Source: Haemonchus contortus
Taxonomy: Eukaryota > Nematoda > Chromadorea > Rhabditida > Trichostrongylidae
Reading direction: 5' to 3'
Assembly: GCA_000469685.2 (NCBI GenBank)
Contig: LS997564.1
Location: 20,844,960-20,908,959, forward strand
Length of the DNA: 64,000 nt
Positions 1 through 11,503 of this stretch are shown here, piece by piece. The stretch's first letter is position 1; every line of letters starts with the position of its first letter. A program made the position numbers and the translations under genes. Below the pieces are notes generated by a model that worked only from the letters and a program-made list of their open reading frames with translations, had not been told where the DNA came from and did not search any database.

Positions 1-3000
1 GCCTTCCGTCCGCGGAGCGTAGAGTTCGAACCTAATGAAGATCCATCTCGTCTCATTGGCGATATCCATTTCAACGACGACGTGCCATGGGCTCGTTAGT
101 TTCCTTTTTAATATAAATTCCGTGAACAAAAAATATCACCGTTTCTTCATTCCTGAATTGGATTTCTTTTTAGCTGATCTACTATTTGCAACTGCTATTC
201 ACGAAATAGGGCATGCCCTTGGTCTGCCACACGTCGGCGATGTGAACAGTATCATGTATCCCATTCTTGTCGAAGGGCAACAATTCACTCGAGAAGATAT
301 CTATACCATTCAGAGCCTCTATGGTACGTTGCACAACATACTACACCATTAATCCGAATACAACTGGAGTGTTCGATCTTGAAGGCACAGTTCATGATGA
401 TTTTGAGTTCACTTTTGAAGTCGAAAAGCGAGAATGTCATTGGGAACAGTGCATCGGAGGTCAAGAATTAAGAGTCAAGAAAATTCGCCGATTCTGCGAA
501 AAATAAGGCTTTTCCAAAGTAGTGAAAATAGGGGTTATACGAGATTACCATTTCGGAAAAACATAGGAGGGTTTTTCGGCGAGATTTCAGTTGTTGCAGT
601 TGCGCAAAGAGCTGACTACATCAAGCCAAAAGAGTCATTTGGATAGTGCAGCGTCCACAACACCTGGAACTCGTCCGCTATAGGCGTGGCATGCGTGGCG
701 TACATCTTTGGGTCCATCTAACGCCCTATCCATGCAGACCGTTTTCGGTCCTGACAGCGCCATTGTGTACGAGGGGGCACATACAGTAGCGCTCAAAAGT
801 ATCGGCCAAATGCTTCTTCACTCGTACTTTTCAGTCGTAACTCCTTTCCTACTGGATCTAACCAAGCGAGATTTCAATATGTGTAGCATTGATATAGCGT
901 GAATATTTACCACTATTAACCTGCAATCTGATCGTGTTCCAGATATCCAAAAGGGCTTGAACAAAAAATCAACTGGAAATACGAATGGTGGTCTTTCTAG
1001 GAGTCCTTTCCTTTTTGCCATGTCTCAAGGGTACGAGCACTAATGCCGAACACAGAAGAAAAGAAAAACGCACATAATGCCGGAATAACTGCAGACGTCA
1101 CAAAATTGCTTTCAGCACAGCCAACAAACGCTTCCCCATTAGTATGTGGATAAGGCTGTACATATCAAAATTTCATGTGATTTGCTCCACTGGGAAAAAG
1201 TTACGGCAATTTAAAGTTGGCCGAAAACTTTTACTGTATTTAAATTAGGGGGCGTGGCATCCGAGAATGAGGCTTCTTTTATGCCCTAGCTCTTGCTTTT
1301 TGGGCCCGACATCCTCCTTTCTGTTACCCTTGTGGACCAGTGGCTAATCCTGAAGAGAAATCTAAGAAACCATTTTTATCGTAAACTGTACCATCAACAT
1401 ATTTCAAGTTTTTTTGGGGATAGCAGCCCAGCGGTTCTTGACTTGAGGCTCCTCGTCAGCTCTTATCGCTGCTTTTACACTGATACCAACTTTTACGATT
1501 CAAGTATAATGTCATTGTGCCAAGACCCAAACAAAGTGCATAGTCTACCTTATGGGTCCTTCATTCTAATGACGCTTATCATCGTTATCAGTTGTGATCG
1601 TTTTCTGACCGAGAGATCCAACGGCTATTGCCTTTTGTTGCACTTTATCAGCTATCTTGTGATGCTGTAACCAGCTCCCGCTATCTGCGACAATTGTAAC
1701 AATACCCCTGTATCTCTTGAAAATCTAATCGCTCCTGATTTAAAAGAACAAGAGTTAAGAATTCCCGTCAAACACACATACACCGACATCCGCATTCAAA
1801 CAAGCACATCGACACATTAGTTGACCCAGTTGTTAAAGATATGTACTAGTATAGTCAAATAGCTTTCTAAGGTCCGCCACCAAGAAAAGAAAGGGACAAC
1901 GAAAGGTTAGTTGTGAGCAGGCACGAAACAGATGGCAATTTGGATAGGGAAGCAAGCCAACGCAGTCCACAGGATACCGACCGCCAGAAGGACGTTAGGT
2001 GAGTCATGTTAGCTTCCCAATCATCCTTCCATGGTCAGACTCAACGAATGGATTCGCTGAGTTGATTGATCCACCTCTTGCATCGCTCTCTCATCCACTA
2101 CTTTATAATAAGCAATGAATGAGAAAGGGATAAGTAGAGTAGTAGTTGTCTGTAGTCGTGATGTGGCGGGTCTTCCTATCACATTCGAGCAAAACTAGAA
2201 AAGCAAACTTGTTTAGTTTTTGTCGTAAATCAAGTTGATACCTATCAAATTCAAGGCCACATCCGTGTGCATCAGAAGCAGACGCAATCACGACGTTTCG
2301 AGGAGAATTTATTGTATTCAAGGTGAGTTAGCTTTCTGTCACTGGCTCCTTGTTCTTTATCTTAGCCTTGATCGAGAATGTAAACATCATTCCAGTAACT
2401 GGCGGTCCAGCTAGTTACTGGAATGATAGTTACTTACTATCAAATGATATATGCCGGTCCGTGATCATCGCATTCACTGGCTAGGTGCTATTTACGTCTG
2501 CAATCAACCGAGTCGCGATTGGTCCTTTCAAATGTTTAGTCTGGTGGTCCTTTCAAATGACTAAGCCTTATTACAGTAGAAAGTACATTTTTGTCTTCAT
2601 ACGCGAGTACCACGTCGTTGGCATAAAGAACTATTCATGGCGCTGGCTTCTGAAGGTCTTGTAATGGCATACATGACGACAACGATATGTAGTGAGGAAA
2701 GTGCAGAGCCTCGGTGTAACTCGACGGAGATGGGGAACTTGGATGAGGTGTTTTCTGGTGTTTGTACTCTATTCGTTGGGTTTGAACAGAGTATGAGAGA
2801 TTTAGTGAGTTCTTCAGGAACCAAAGGATACTATATAACTTCACTCGGAACGTAATAGATGGCCTTCTCCAGGTCTAGAAGGGTCATATAGACTGCTTTC
2901 TATTTCTCAAAATGTTCTTCTGCATAGATTGTTGCTGTAGCCGATGCAATACAGCAAGCACTGTGAAAGCCACACTGACTGGTGGAGAGCTTAATGAGTT

Positions 3001-6000
3001 CTATAAATTTCCGGAAATTTTTTTTCATTGTGAAACATCAGGAAAATAGGACAGTAGCTCAAGCAGTCTGTAGAGCTATTCTTCTTCTTTCAATCGAAAT
3101 GGTAATACTCTCGTGCTGCATTGTTCAAGCGCCGTGACTTACACACGTTGGCTGTCGGTTGCTTTACCAGAAGTCATCTTTTTCCGAGCTCTTTCCGTTT
3201 CCTCTACTGTTGTCTTTTGTAAGAGATCGTCTGTCTGCAGAAGAAAAGGCTCAAATTCGAGCTTTCCACGAGTCCGGACTCAGCAATCGGCGCTCAAATC
3301 GGCAGGACTCATTGCGTGGTCTGCTCTTATTTCAGAGATCCTGAAGCCTGCGACAAAGGAGGTGCCCGAGGACGTCAACGCAAGTTGTCCAGCAGAGATG
3401 AACGAGAAATACGGAGGAAAGCCTCGAACAGTACCATCAGCGTCAACCAGATCCGTGCAGACTTGAAACTCTCTGCGTCGAAAACAACCGTGTGGAGAGC
3501 TATCAAACGCAGTGGCAACATTGTAAGAGAAGTTATAAGGAAGGCGCCACGTCTAACCAACTCGCCGGAGATGGCTCGCCTCGGCTTTGCTCAAAAGAAT
3601 GCGACGACGGATTGGAAACAGGTGCAGTCGTGAAGCTAGGTATAGCTCGTGCACTGTAATTTAATTTAAAGTCTTCAGGTGGTCTTCTCCGACGAATAGA
3701 AGTTCAACCTCGACGGGCCCGATGGAGCAAGATGTTATTGGCGTGATCTGAGGAAGGACCCAGTGCAGTTCAGCAGGCGCAACTTCGGTGGCGGTTCGCT
3801 GATGGTTTGGGGAGCTTACTGCCGGGATAGCAAGCTAGAGCTCGGATTTGTATCCTGTCGAATGGATTCGCAATAGTACCAGCAGGTTTTGGAATCCAAG
3901 TTATTGCCGTTTCTGAGCCGCAGGCGACGGCAAAAGTTGGTCTTCCAGCAGGACAAAGCAAGTTTTCATGCTGGCAGGTCAACATCTGCATGGTTTCAGC
4001 AACAGAAAGTTGATGTTATGGAGTGGCCAGCGTGCAGTCCTGATCTGAACCCAATGAAGAACCTATGGGGTATAATTGTGCGACGGGTGTACGCCAACGG
4101 CAGGCAGTTTTCCACCATCAACGATCTACGAATTGCGGTCACGGAGGCGTGGAGAGACATTGACCCTTCAGTTCTCAGCAACTTAACAATGAGCATGCCG
4201 CATCGACTCATAGGGCTCTCATTCAAACAGGGTGCACCAATTGATTACTGATATTCATGAAGTACACCGTTGTGTTTGTATAAATAAACTTTTATTTAAA
4301 GTGGACGTACACTATGAAAGGGTCGAAATTCGAAAAAATGCTTATAAAATGTTCCCTTGTGAACTTGAAAAACTGAAAACCTATTTCCCATTGTATTCTA
4401 ATGCAGCGAATTCCTTAATGCATGCTACTAGTTTGGATCACCCCTTTGAGAAATTTTTTTGTTGTGATGAGGGGTGGACGTATACTACAGAAACGCACTG
4501 TATGTGACAAGGGTGTCCGTAGATCGCCTGTCAACGCTGCCATCTGAGTATAGTCAGCAGACGCTACTTTCTCCATAGTATTGAGTATGTGAAGGACATG
4601 ACAGACCCGTTGCTTTTCAATCTACGATATAGAGTGGCTGATCCTAGTCCTAAATTAGTTAGCAGTCAGATAAAAGAGGCTTGAATATAAATCTGTTGGG
4701 ATCTGCCCATGTACTATACCTCGTACAGTAGCGATCAAAAGTCTTCCGTGAACGCTTCCTCATTTGTAACTTTTTTCTTACTTCATAAAATCACATGAAA
4801 ATTTAATTTGTTAATCAAAAGCATATCATGTGTACTTATAGCATTTAAACTGCAATTCGCTAATGTTGAACATGTTTCTCTTCAACCTAGACGAAAACCA
4901 TTACTGATAACATAACGTAAGGCCTGGAGTTTGCTATACACTATAAATTCACAGAGCTGCCCTTCATTCTATTATATTATCTATCGATCTATCGAACATT
5001 GGGGACAATTCTTGAAAAGATTACAGATACCAGGCAAGTCGTGCAATATAACTTGTTTTGACATGCTATTTTCTTAACTGCTATTATTTCGCCGCAGCAC
5101 GTGATTCGAAAGTCTCACAACGTCGGTGGGCGTGGACTCCCCGTACTTGTGCTATCCGAGCGTGTGCTCTTATCCCTTACACTATCGAGACCCTACTTGC
5201 CTACACCTCCTCAATGGCTTTTATGTCATGGCTTATCAGCACTAACACTGCTGTTATTTCGCCGCAGTACGCGTTTGAAAGTCTCACAAGGGCAATACTT
5301 CTTTGAAGAGATCAAAATGGAAGTAGCGACGTTCTCCAATGTTATTTGAGTTGCAGTGACTGACGAAAGTTTGAGTGTTGTGCGTGCCTCCCCAGGTTAG
5401 GCGGCTTCACCTGAAAGTGCTGCTTCCTTAATCGCGTCTCTACATAAATTCTCAAGCACAAGCACTAGTCGGTGAACATTGCAGCTCGCTAGTGACTGGC
5501 TTTCGTGTTCATTGCTCATGACAAATCTTCCACGATTGCGAGTAGCCTTTTGAGTTGCAGTGACTGACGAATGACGTCGTTTGATTAGGTAAACTCCCAC
5601 GTCCTTCAGTCCTGCTAATTCCATTCTGTTCCGCGGACCTTGATGTGAAGCCTTTTATCCTTTCGTCAGGAGTTCATCTTAGCATCGAACCTATTAAACA
5701 TGGCCCTGTGTAAAGTGAAACGTTTTGAACTTACCGCGTCCCCCATGAAATGCTTGTGGTTCATCCTCGACACAGCTTGATCATAAACAAGGAACAAGAA
5801 TTTTCGGGTAGGACCGTACCACTTCAACAGCGAGTGCCCTCGTATGGGATGCTAGGCTTTTCACCCGAAACGAAGAAAATTTGTAGCTGATAGGAGATAG
5901 AAGAGTAGGGACATAAAATTTCAGGATAAATGGCTCTGGCGAGTGATCAGCAACGGTCGGGAGATCTACGGTCCGCATCTGATCTCGAATGTTTTTCCTG

Positions 6001-9000
6001 ACCTACCGGAGAAAATCGACGCTGCAGTGGAAATCCGTGGAGAAATATGGATTTTTTCCGGTATATTTGAAAACAGTGAATTAGTGAATATGGAGAAAGT
6101 GAACGGATGTTAAACGAGCTTGCATTCCGTTTTTTGTTCTTGTTATTACTCGGCAGCAGGTTTTGCCATGAGTCTGGGGACGGCAGCCACATCAGGTAAC
6201 TATGAGAGAGCATTTCAGGAAATAGGTACTGGATATACTCAGAACGACGCCTTAGAAGCGGTCCTCAGCCGCTTAGCAGCTTAGGTCTCCCTGAAAACCT
6301 TCAAAGAATCCGTCTCGCCTACCAGTGGCACTATTTCAAGTAAGTTTTTTTGCACGAGATTCATGCCATTGAAAAGACCCCGCCTCAAAACCCATCTGTT
6401 TGTATTTTGTAAACAGGAAAATATGATTTAGACCTCCAGCGACTTATCTTTGGGCTGAACGGGACTACTGGAAACTTGACGTAAATTCACGACGGGTTGA
6501 ACGTTCATATGCCCGTCGTATTAGCTTGAACTGGAAACATGTACCGCAAAACGCTACGGCAGCCTTCAGCCGCGACAAAGGTATTTTTGAATTGGTGACA
6601 ATTGTGCCTTGCTCAGCAAACATTCACGTAAAATTTGCCGCAATCATCTAAACGTGTCTCCTCCGTTCTTGGTGCAGAACGGCTTGTGAAATGGTACAAC
6701 AGAAAACTGACAGCTTCGTTTTACCCTCCAATCATGATGTTCAGCACGCACGGTTCCAAAGAACCCTACTGTGATAGATTTCAACGATAGTGATCCAAAT
6801 CTTAATTGAGCAATAGTGAGGTACTCGCCCCTTGCCAGTTTGAACCACCGAATCCAGTGGTTTAAACTGGCAAGGGGCTGGTACTTGGAGTCTAGATATG
6901 ATCAAGTAAGTGAAGCCTCAAGATAGATGGCTTATGTATTCGACAACGCGGCCTCTCACAAGGAGAATCTTTCAGGGCGTGGGACGCTTTTTGAAAATGG
7001 TTTTTTGCATGGTGTAGGGGCATGAGCATTAAGTAGAGAACTTCGGTCCATTTCCGCTAAATGGCCTTCTCAATGCCAAAAGAGGAATGAAATGATTTTG
7101 TCAGAAATTGCCATTTTAACCCACTAAGCGTCGTTTGTTTCATTCATGGTGTCGATTGTCCGCACAGCAGAAGGCGCCAGTGGATTACATTGAAAATAAC
7201 GTGAACGGTAGCCAAAAAAGGGAGGCGCATGTTGAAAAATGTTGAAAAGTGCGGGGAAGTTTCATGTGTGCTCTCCACGGTTAAGCTAGATAGCAATGTA
7301 GACCCCAGTTGGGGCGACTAGGTTGGGTTGATGGTTCGGATCCACGAGGCTTTGCCGTTTTTGAATTTTATGCTTCACCTCCGGATTGGCTCCATGTTGC
7401 GCCAGGGCCAAAGCAATGAGCTAGAGAGGTGCAAGGGGACGACTAGGCTGGCATGGCCGGCCACCTAACGTATTCGATTCACAGGCGTACTTGGTACCAG
7501 CGCCACTGCACCGCACAATGCAGTCCTCTGCATCTCGTTCACTCCTACGGCTGATACCTGTCAAGGTAAAATTAGTGGCCTGTATGTATGTACATTGGCC
7601 TTTAACGTTATACCTACACCGAAACCTGTTTGAACCGAATAACCGAAATAACCGAATATCAGTGGAGCATAAACGGCTACTGTATTAGGATTTCGCAGAG
7701 CAACTGCCCCGTTCTTTTGTTTCTCATCTACAGATGCTTTTTTGTGGGAGACAACGCGAGATCTCCTAATCAAATTGGAAAATTTTCGTTATCGATTCTC
7801 CTGATGAAAGCGTCGAAGACATACGGGACATCGTTGAATTGCTCATTGGTTCCGGTCCCGACGATGATCTCGAGGTGTCTAAAGAGCGAACGACTTCCGC
7901 AAATGATATTCGGTTTCACACAGGTTTCGGTGTAGGAGGTCGCAATTGGCCCGCCGTTCGCGTTTTTAGTCGATGCCTTCTTTCGAGATGGACATCGTTA
8001 CATCGAACGACTTCTCAGCCGTGCCAGAAGACGCGGCCACGGGCCGTAAAAGGCAGCATTTGTTCGTCTTTCAGTGCATCTGACGCGGAACAGCTAGAAG
8101 AGGTATTAGTCGTAGGATTGAACGAGATGCGGAGGAATGCATTGTGCGGTGCAGTGACGTTGTTACCAAGTACGCCTATGGATCGAATACGACTAGGGCC
8201 GACCAAGCCAGCCTAGTCGTCCCCCTGCACCTCTCTAGCTCATTGCTTTGGGCCTAGTGCAATATGGAGCCAACCTGGAGGTGGCAGCATAAATTGCAAA
8301 AATGGCAAAGCCTCGTGGATCCGAACCATCAACCCAGCCTAGCCATCCCAACTTGAGGTCTACATTGCTATCCACCACGCCATCCTTCGCTATAACTTAA
8401 CCGTGGAGAGCACATATGAAACTTCCCCGCACTTTTCAACATGTTTCAACATGTGCCTCCCTTTTTTGGCTACCGTTCACGTTATTTCAATGCGCAGTCC
8501 ACTGGCGCCTTCTGCTGTGTGAACAATCGACGCCATGAATGAAACAAACGACGCTTAGTGGGTTAAAACGGCAATTTCTGACGAAACCATTTTCACTCCT
8601 TTTTTGGCATTTAGAAGGCCATTTAGCGGAAATGGACCATAGTTCTATATTCAGTACTCATGCCCCTACAACATGCAGAAACATTTTCAAAAAAGCGTCC
8701 CACGCCTTGAAAGACCTTACTTGTCAGGGCTTCCTAGACATCTCGTAGTCGGAATTCAAGGTGCTCTAGTGAACCTTATCTTGCAACAGTATGAGACTCC
8801 AATGCGTGGCAATGTGCTTTAACGTTTCAATTACATCAAAACCCATGTCCAATCTGAAAGTGTAATACGAAATTAATCCTTCGATTTGTTTCAGAACTAT
8901 ACTTCATGCAAGGTGACTTGGTCTATAAGATGAACACAACCGACTACCGATTACCTGTGGCCACAGGATACCCAGTACCGATCTCGAAGTATTGGCCATT

Positions 9001-9112
9001 TTGCAGGAGACAGAATGAGTCCATGCATTTCGCGGCTAAACAAACAAATTCCGCGACCTGTATCTCCATAGCAGTTGTTCTTTTCGGAGCTTTCCTCACT
9101 TTTTCTTCATGA
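1..9112 (+). CDS. Matrix metalloproteinase with hemopexin domain and GPI-type tail (5' end and some middle exons missing)
   Basis: A secreted zinc endopeptidase that would degrade extracellular matrix. Resolved exons are 1-94, 174-323, 5925-6060, 6219-6339, 6432-6580 and 8895-9112; phases agree at every adjacent join. Exons 1-2 give the matrixin calcium/structural segment GDIHFNDD, then the zinc site HEIGHALGLPH (200-232) and the Met-turn SIMYP. Exons from 5925 encode hemopexin blades (DKWLWR, KIDAAVEIRGE, NRYWIY, YWKLD, LYFMQGDLVYKM) ending in the expected closing Cys (PFC). About 35 residues later the protein stops after a hydrophobic stretch (CISIAVVLFGAFLTF) with no cytoplasmic tail, the pattern of a GPI-anchor signal. 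C. elegans ZMP-1 is a known GPI-linked MMP, so this is a plausible relative. The signal peptide, prodomain, hinge and start of blade 1 are not seen. A hydrophilic hinge exon ending at a gtgagt donor near 1999 is possible but unproven. The large introns are full of mobile DNA. Confidence 0.85.
2386..2427. repeat. Short perfect hairpin (15-bp arms)
   Basis: Arms atcattccagtaact (2386-2400) and its exact reverse complement (2413-2427) flank a 12-base loop. It lies in a metalloproteinase intron. It may be the core of a tiny palindromic MITE; no coding content. Confidence 0.6.
2440..2990 (-). mobile_element. Decayed LINE reverse-transcriptase fragment
   Basis: On the minus strand, pieces of a non-LTR reverse transcriptase appear in two or three frames. 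They include VPEELTKSL, RVQTPENTSSKFPISVE, HRGSALSSLHIVVVM and, after a frameshift, LYANDVVLAYEDKN, which corresponds to the catalytic YADD block with the first Asp changed to Asn. The order matches palm-domain motifs of RTE/CR1-type elements. Frameshifts and the altered catalytic box make it a dead fragment inside a metalloproteinase intron, antisense to the host gene. Its ends are not defined. Confidence 0.65.
3170..4251 (+). pseudogene. Tc1/mariner superfamily (Tc3-like) transposase, inactivated
   Basis: The N-terminal HTH part (EEKAQIRAFHESGLSN, then LSSRDEREIRRKASNSTISV) is split by a frameshift near 3320. A 57-nt intron at 3622-3678 follows WKQ, as expected for Tc3-type genes. The catalytic core then reads VVFSDE, FGGGSLMVWGAY, VFQQDKASFH and CSPDLNPMKNLW, ending at a TGA at 4249-4251. 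The DD34E triad is damaged: the ENLW glutamate is AAG (Lys, 4057-4059). In-frame TAG codons lie at 3697-3699 and 3874-3876. I could not find convincing terminal inverted repeats, so element ends are undefined. It sits in the same long metalloproteinase intron as the LINE fragment. Confidence 0.85.
6821..6884. repeat. Perfect or near-perfect hairpin with about 28-bp arms
   Basis: The arm at 6821-6848 (containing gccccttgccagtttgaacc) is mirrored by 6857-6884 around an 8-base loop, with GTAC at both outer ends. It lies in the last metalloproteinase intron, just left of the large foldback at 6955. It resembles a very small palindromic MITE. Confidence 0.65.
6955..8745. mobile_element. Foldback element 1 (about 600-bp inverted arms)
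   Basis: The stretch from about 6955 to 7565 is repeated as a diverged reverse complement at about 8100-8745. Matching landmarks are gcgtgggacgctttttt with its mirror at the right end, the Ser/Thr-free gcggggaagtttcat block, and cgactaggctggc near the inner edge. The roughly 530-bp centre shows no transposase. This is the structure of a foldback or long-TIR non-autonomous DNA transposon. It fills most of the last intron (6581-8894) of the metalloproteinase. Small ORFs inside the arms are not genes. Confidence 0.8.
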
Positions 9113-9334
9113 AACTGCTTTTTCGATGCTTTCTTCGTCAGCAACGAACTCCTTTGTCACTGGTTTCCTTCCCAGAGCGAATGAAAAGTAACCCAGTACA
9201 CTGCGCACGCTCCACTATTCTTCGATCAACGACATCGTTCTTTTACAAAATGACATGTCACAGCTCGATTATCTACTTTTGTTTACCATTTCGCTTCATG
9301 ATTGTGGTTGAACAGCTGTACCTACACCAAGAAG

Positions 9335-9340
9335 AATAAA
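9335..9340 (+). terminator. Poly(A) signal of the metalloproteinase gene
   Basis: An AATAAA hexamer lies 222 bases after the TGA at 9110-9112 on the same strand. The distance suits a nematode 3' UTR. Confidence 0.5.
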
Positions 9341-9553
9341 ATGGCGAGTTTTGCGCATCAGCTATTCAATAGTTTTGCGCCGTAGCTTCCTCGTCCGTCT
9401 AGGAACCAACCCGGTGCTCCTCAACATTGTTGAGCTTGTCCACGTCTTCTCTTCTTTCCAGAAGAACCAGTCCTACCATTTCCATTAACAAGCGAAATTA
9501 AGTATTGTTTTAAAGTGTTACTGCGTTACTAACGTATAGCTAAAATGTGGAAA

Positions 9554-9719
9554 AATTCGCCGCAGTCTTATGGGTAGCGTCCAAGAGAGAGAGGAATTAA
9601 TTTGAGTAGACTTCAGGTTTCCTTAACTCCCGAGTCAGAAAATTTTAAATGATTAGTGTTTCAAGTCAGCTTAAACTTATTCCGCTCCATCAACACCACC
9701 CATAAGGTTGCGGCGAATT
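9554..9719. repeat. Small MITE-like inverted-repeat element
   Basis: The sequence at 9554-9574 (aattcgccgcagtcttatggg) is mirrored at 9699-9719 with two mismatches around about 125 bp of unique sequence. The right end runs into a poly-C tract. It has no coding content. This is the only structure I see in the stretch from the end of the metalloproteinase to 10335. Confidence 0.5.
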
Positions 9720-10338
9720 CCCCCCCCCCCTTCGTAGCTATATTTTTGGTGAAGGTGCAGAGCTTCCTTTCAAATCACCCGCCCATTAAAATTAAGCGTC
9801 TACGGTACAAAAATGAGTAGCCGAAGCGTAAAACTCTTTCGTTTGTGATCTCGAACCTTGCCCCTTTGTAACCTCAGTGTAATAGTTACGACGTTGATAT
9901 TCTTGTACCTTGTGTCGTTCTCAAACTTCTATTGACCTTCCCCATTGTGGGTTTAGGAGAGTGCGATACAAGGCAAAAAACGAGCGTGGAGACGGGCAGT
10001 TGAATCGGTTTTGCGTAATCGCCGCACACGGCAGTCGCTGACTAGTTGCCTTGTTATTGCAGTTCTAGCGTTTTTCATACAGCTCGATCGATATGCGATT
10101 TTTTGACTGAATCTACTATAACTTCTTTTGTTTCCGTTTTTCTTACTCGCTGCGATGCCTCTGCTTGTTCCTGCTACTTCATTTCGTGTACGACGTTGCT
10201 CTCGCCGCGAACGACCATTTCGATTCAACTGCAACACACCTACTGGAGCGTCATGCCAAGCAGGTTGAAGCGCGCAAGTTCTGGTTAGATATAAATTTGA
10301 AAACACTAGGTCAATTTCGAGTCCACTTTTTCAATTAA

Positions 10339-10460
10339 CCCTTTGACGACCATGGCACCGACCGGTGGGTGCCACCATGTTTTTTTCCTTTATTTGCACA
10401 CCAGTGAGCTACGCACGCTCATGCGTGCACCACATGTCCCCCTCATCTACGGTCTTACTC
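10339..10460 (+). mobile_element. Possible solo terminus of a piggyBac-like element
   Basis: A TTAA at 10335-10338 is followed directly by CCCTTTGACGACCATGG and a subterminal palindrome (ggcaccgaccggtgggtgcc). A TTAA target followed by CCCTTTG and a subterminal repeat is typical of piggyBac-like ends. No matching opposite end or transposase was found nearby, so the call is tentative. Confidence 0.35.
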
Positions 10461-10666
10461 GAGAAGAGCAGTAAAACATTTTCGTGTTCCGTATAAACGG
10501 CACTGCTACACCCAGAATCCTCCTCAAGTTTCATATCTGGAAATCGCGCATCAAAGTTAAGCACTCAAGAGCAAAATATCCTTTCAAAAGCGCAGCTGCC
10601 ATTACATTTATACTGAAAATGTGGTTCTAGTTTGATTGTAGGAAATTGCGATCGGGGCGGAGGTTC

Positions 10667-10799
10667 AGAAAAGCACTGACTTGTACGTCGGCCGGCCATC
10701 GCAAGTCATTGCACAGGCCACATATGCATTCAGTACGCCACACGATTCTGAATGGAAGTCGAATGCGCGGGAGCCTTCTAATGGGATTGATTAACGCCC
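10667..10799 (+). repeat. SINE 3' fragment (same family as 36048-36307)
   Basis: This stretch aligns with the 3' half of the tRNA-like SINE near 36.2 kb. Shared blocks include acaggccacatatgcatt, cgattctgaatggaagtcga and a terminal ttaacgcc. The tRNA-like head is absent here, so this is a 5'-truncated copy. Confidence 0.55.
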
Positions 10800-11412
10800 A
10801 AAAACATTATTTAATTATGCATCAGAGATGTAGTGGAAAACAGTCAGCAGAGTGTTCGATGATGCCTGATACCAACAGATGCCAATGTAAAACGTTTCCT
10901 ACTATACATAGTTATGGGTGCCGCCGAGGACGGTCCGAGGCAGATCGCGCGATCAGTCGAGCGACCAGTCACGCGACCGGTCGCGGACCCATCTCGCGAG
11001 CGACTGGTCGTGGACTATGAAAGCAGCCAGTTGCGCACGAAAGGATAGTGGCGTGGCCCCATGGGCGTGTCACCATCCCACCCCACCCCGCGAATGTTGG
11101 TAAAATGTCAAATTCGCTGTGGTGGACCGGACCGCAGCTGATATGGCAAACATACCAGTACATTGAAATGGCTGCTTATACCTACCACCTCAATCAATTT
11201 CCATCTAATTCGTCCTCGGTCGAAGGCCGAAGATGGGCAGTAAAGAGGAGTGGCACCGCTCCGAAGGGTGTTCTTTTCGAAGCAGCTCCCGAGAACCATT
11301 TCTTGTCCTTCTGTTTTTTCTGCCGCTATTGAACACATCGCCTGTCACTTCACTCATCAGTTTTTCAATGTAACTTATTTTGTACATATCGTTATCTTGC
11401 CGCTGTTATTTT
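10800..11412. other. Intergenic stretch, no gene seen
   Basis: This holds a GC-rich run of imperfect 11-12 bp repeats of a gcgaccagtc type at about 10935-11010 and several overlapping small ORFs on both strands. None has a recognisable motif or credible splice structure. AATAAA also occurs on the plus strand at 11430, without a matching gene. Confidence 0.4.
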
Positions 11413-11418
11413 TTTATT
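11413..11418 (-). terminator. Poly(A) signal of the BCL7 gene
   Basis: AATAAA on the minus strand, 85 bases beyond the BCL7 stop codon at 11504-11506. Confidence 0.5.
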
Positions 11419-11503
11419 GTTCATTATTGAATAAACGAATGTTGTATATAAGTTAACAACCATGAAAGTTACGGAGATCGAAGGCAGGTCGACTAAGTAA
11501 TCA

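Noticed and set aside
267..506. Possible next exon of the metalloproteinase (Cys-containing ECHWEQC segment)
   Set aside because: It overlaps the exon ending at 323 in another frame, has no acceptor of fitting phase, and does not match hinge or hemopexin sequence.
1293..1670. 125-codon plus-strand ORF
   Set aside because: Hydrophobic, no recognisable motif, and it lies in the intron of a clearly spliced gene.
5081..5300. tRNA-like or duplicated exon segment (ttatttcgccgcag repeated at about 5087 and 5255)
   Set aside because: The minus strand has a weak A-box but no proper T-arm or acceptor stem, and the encoded peptide matches no hemopexin blade. It is only a short diverged direct repeat.
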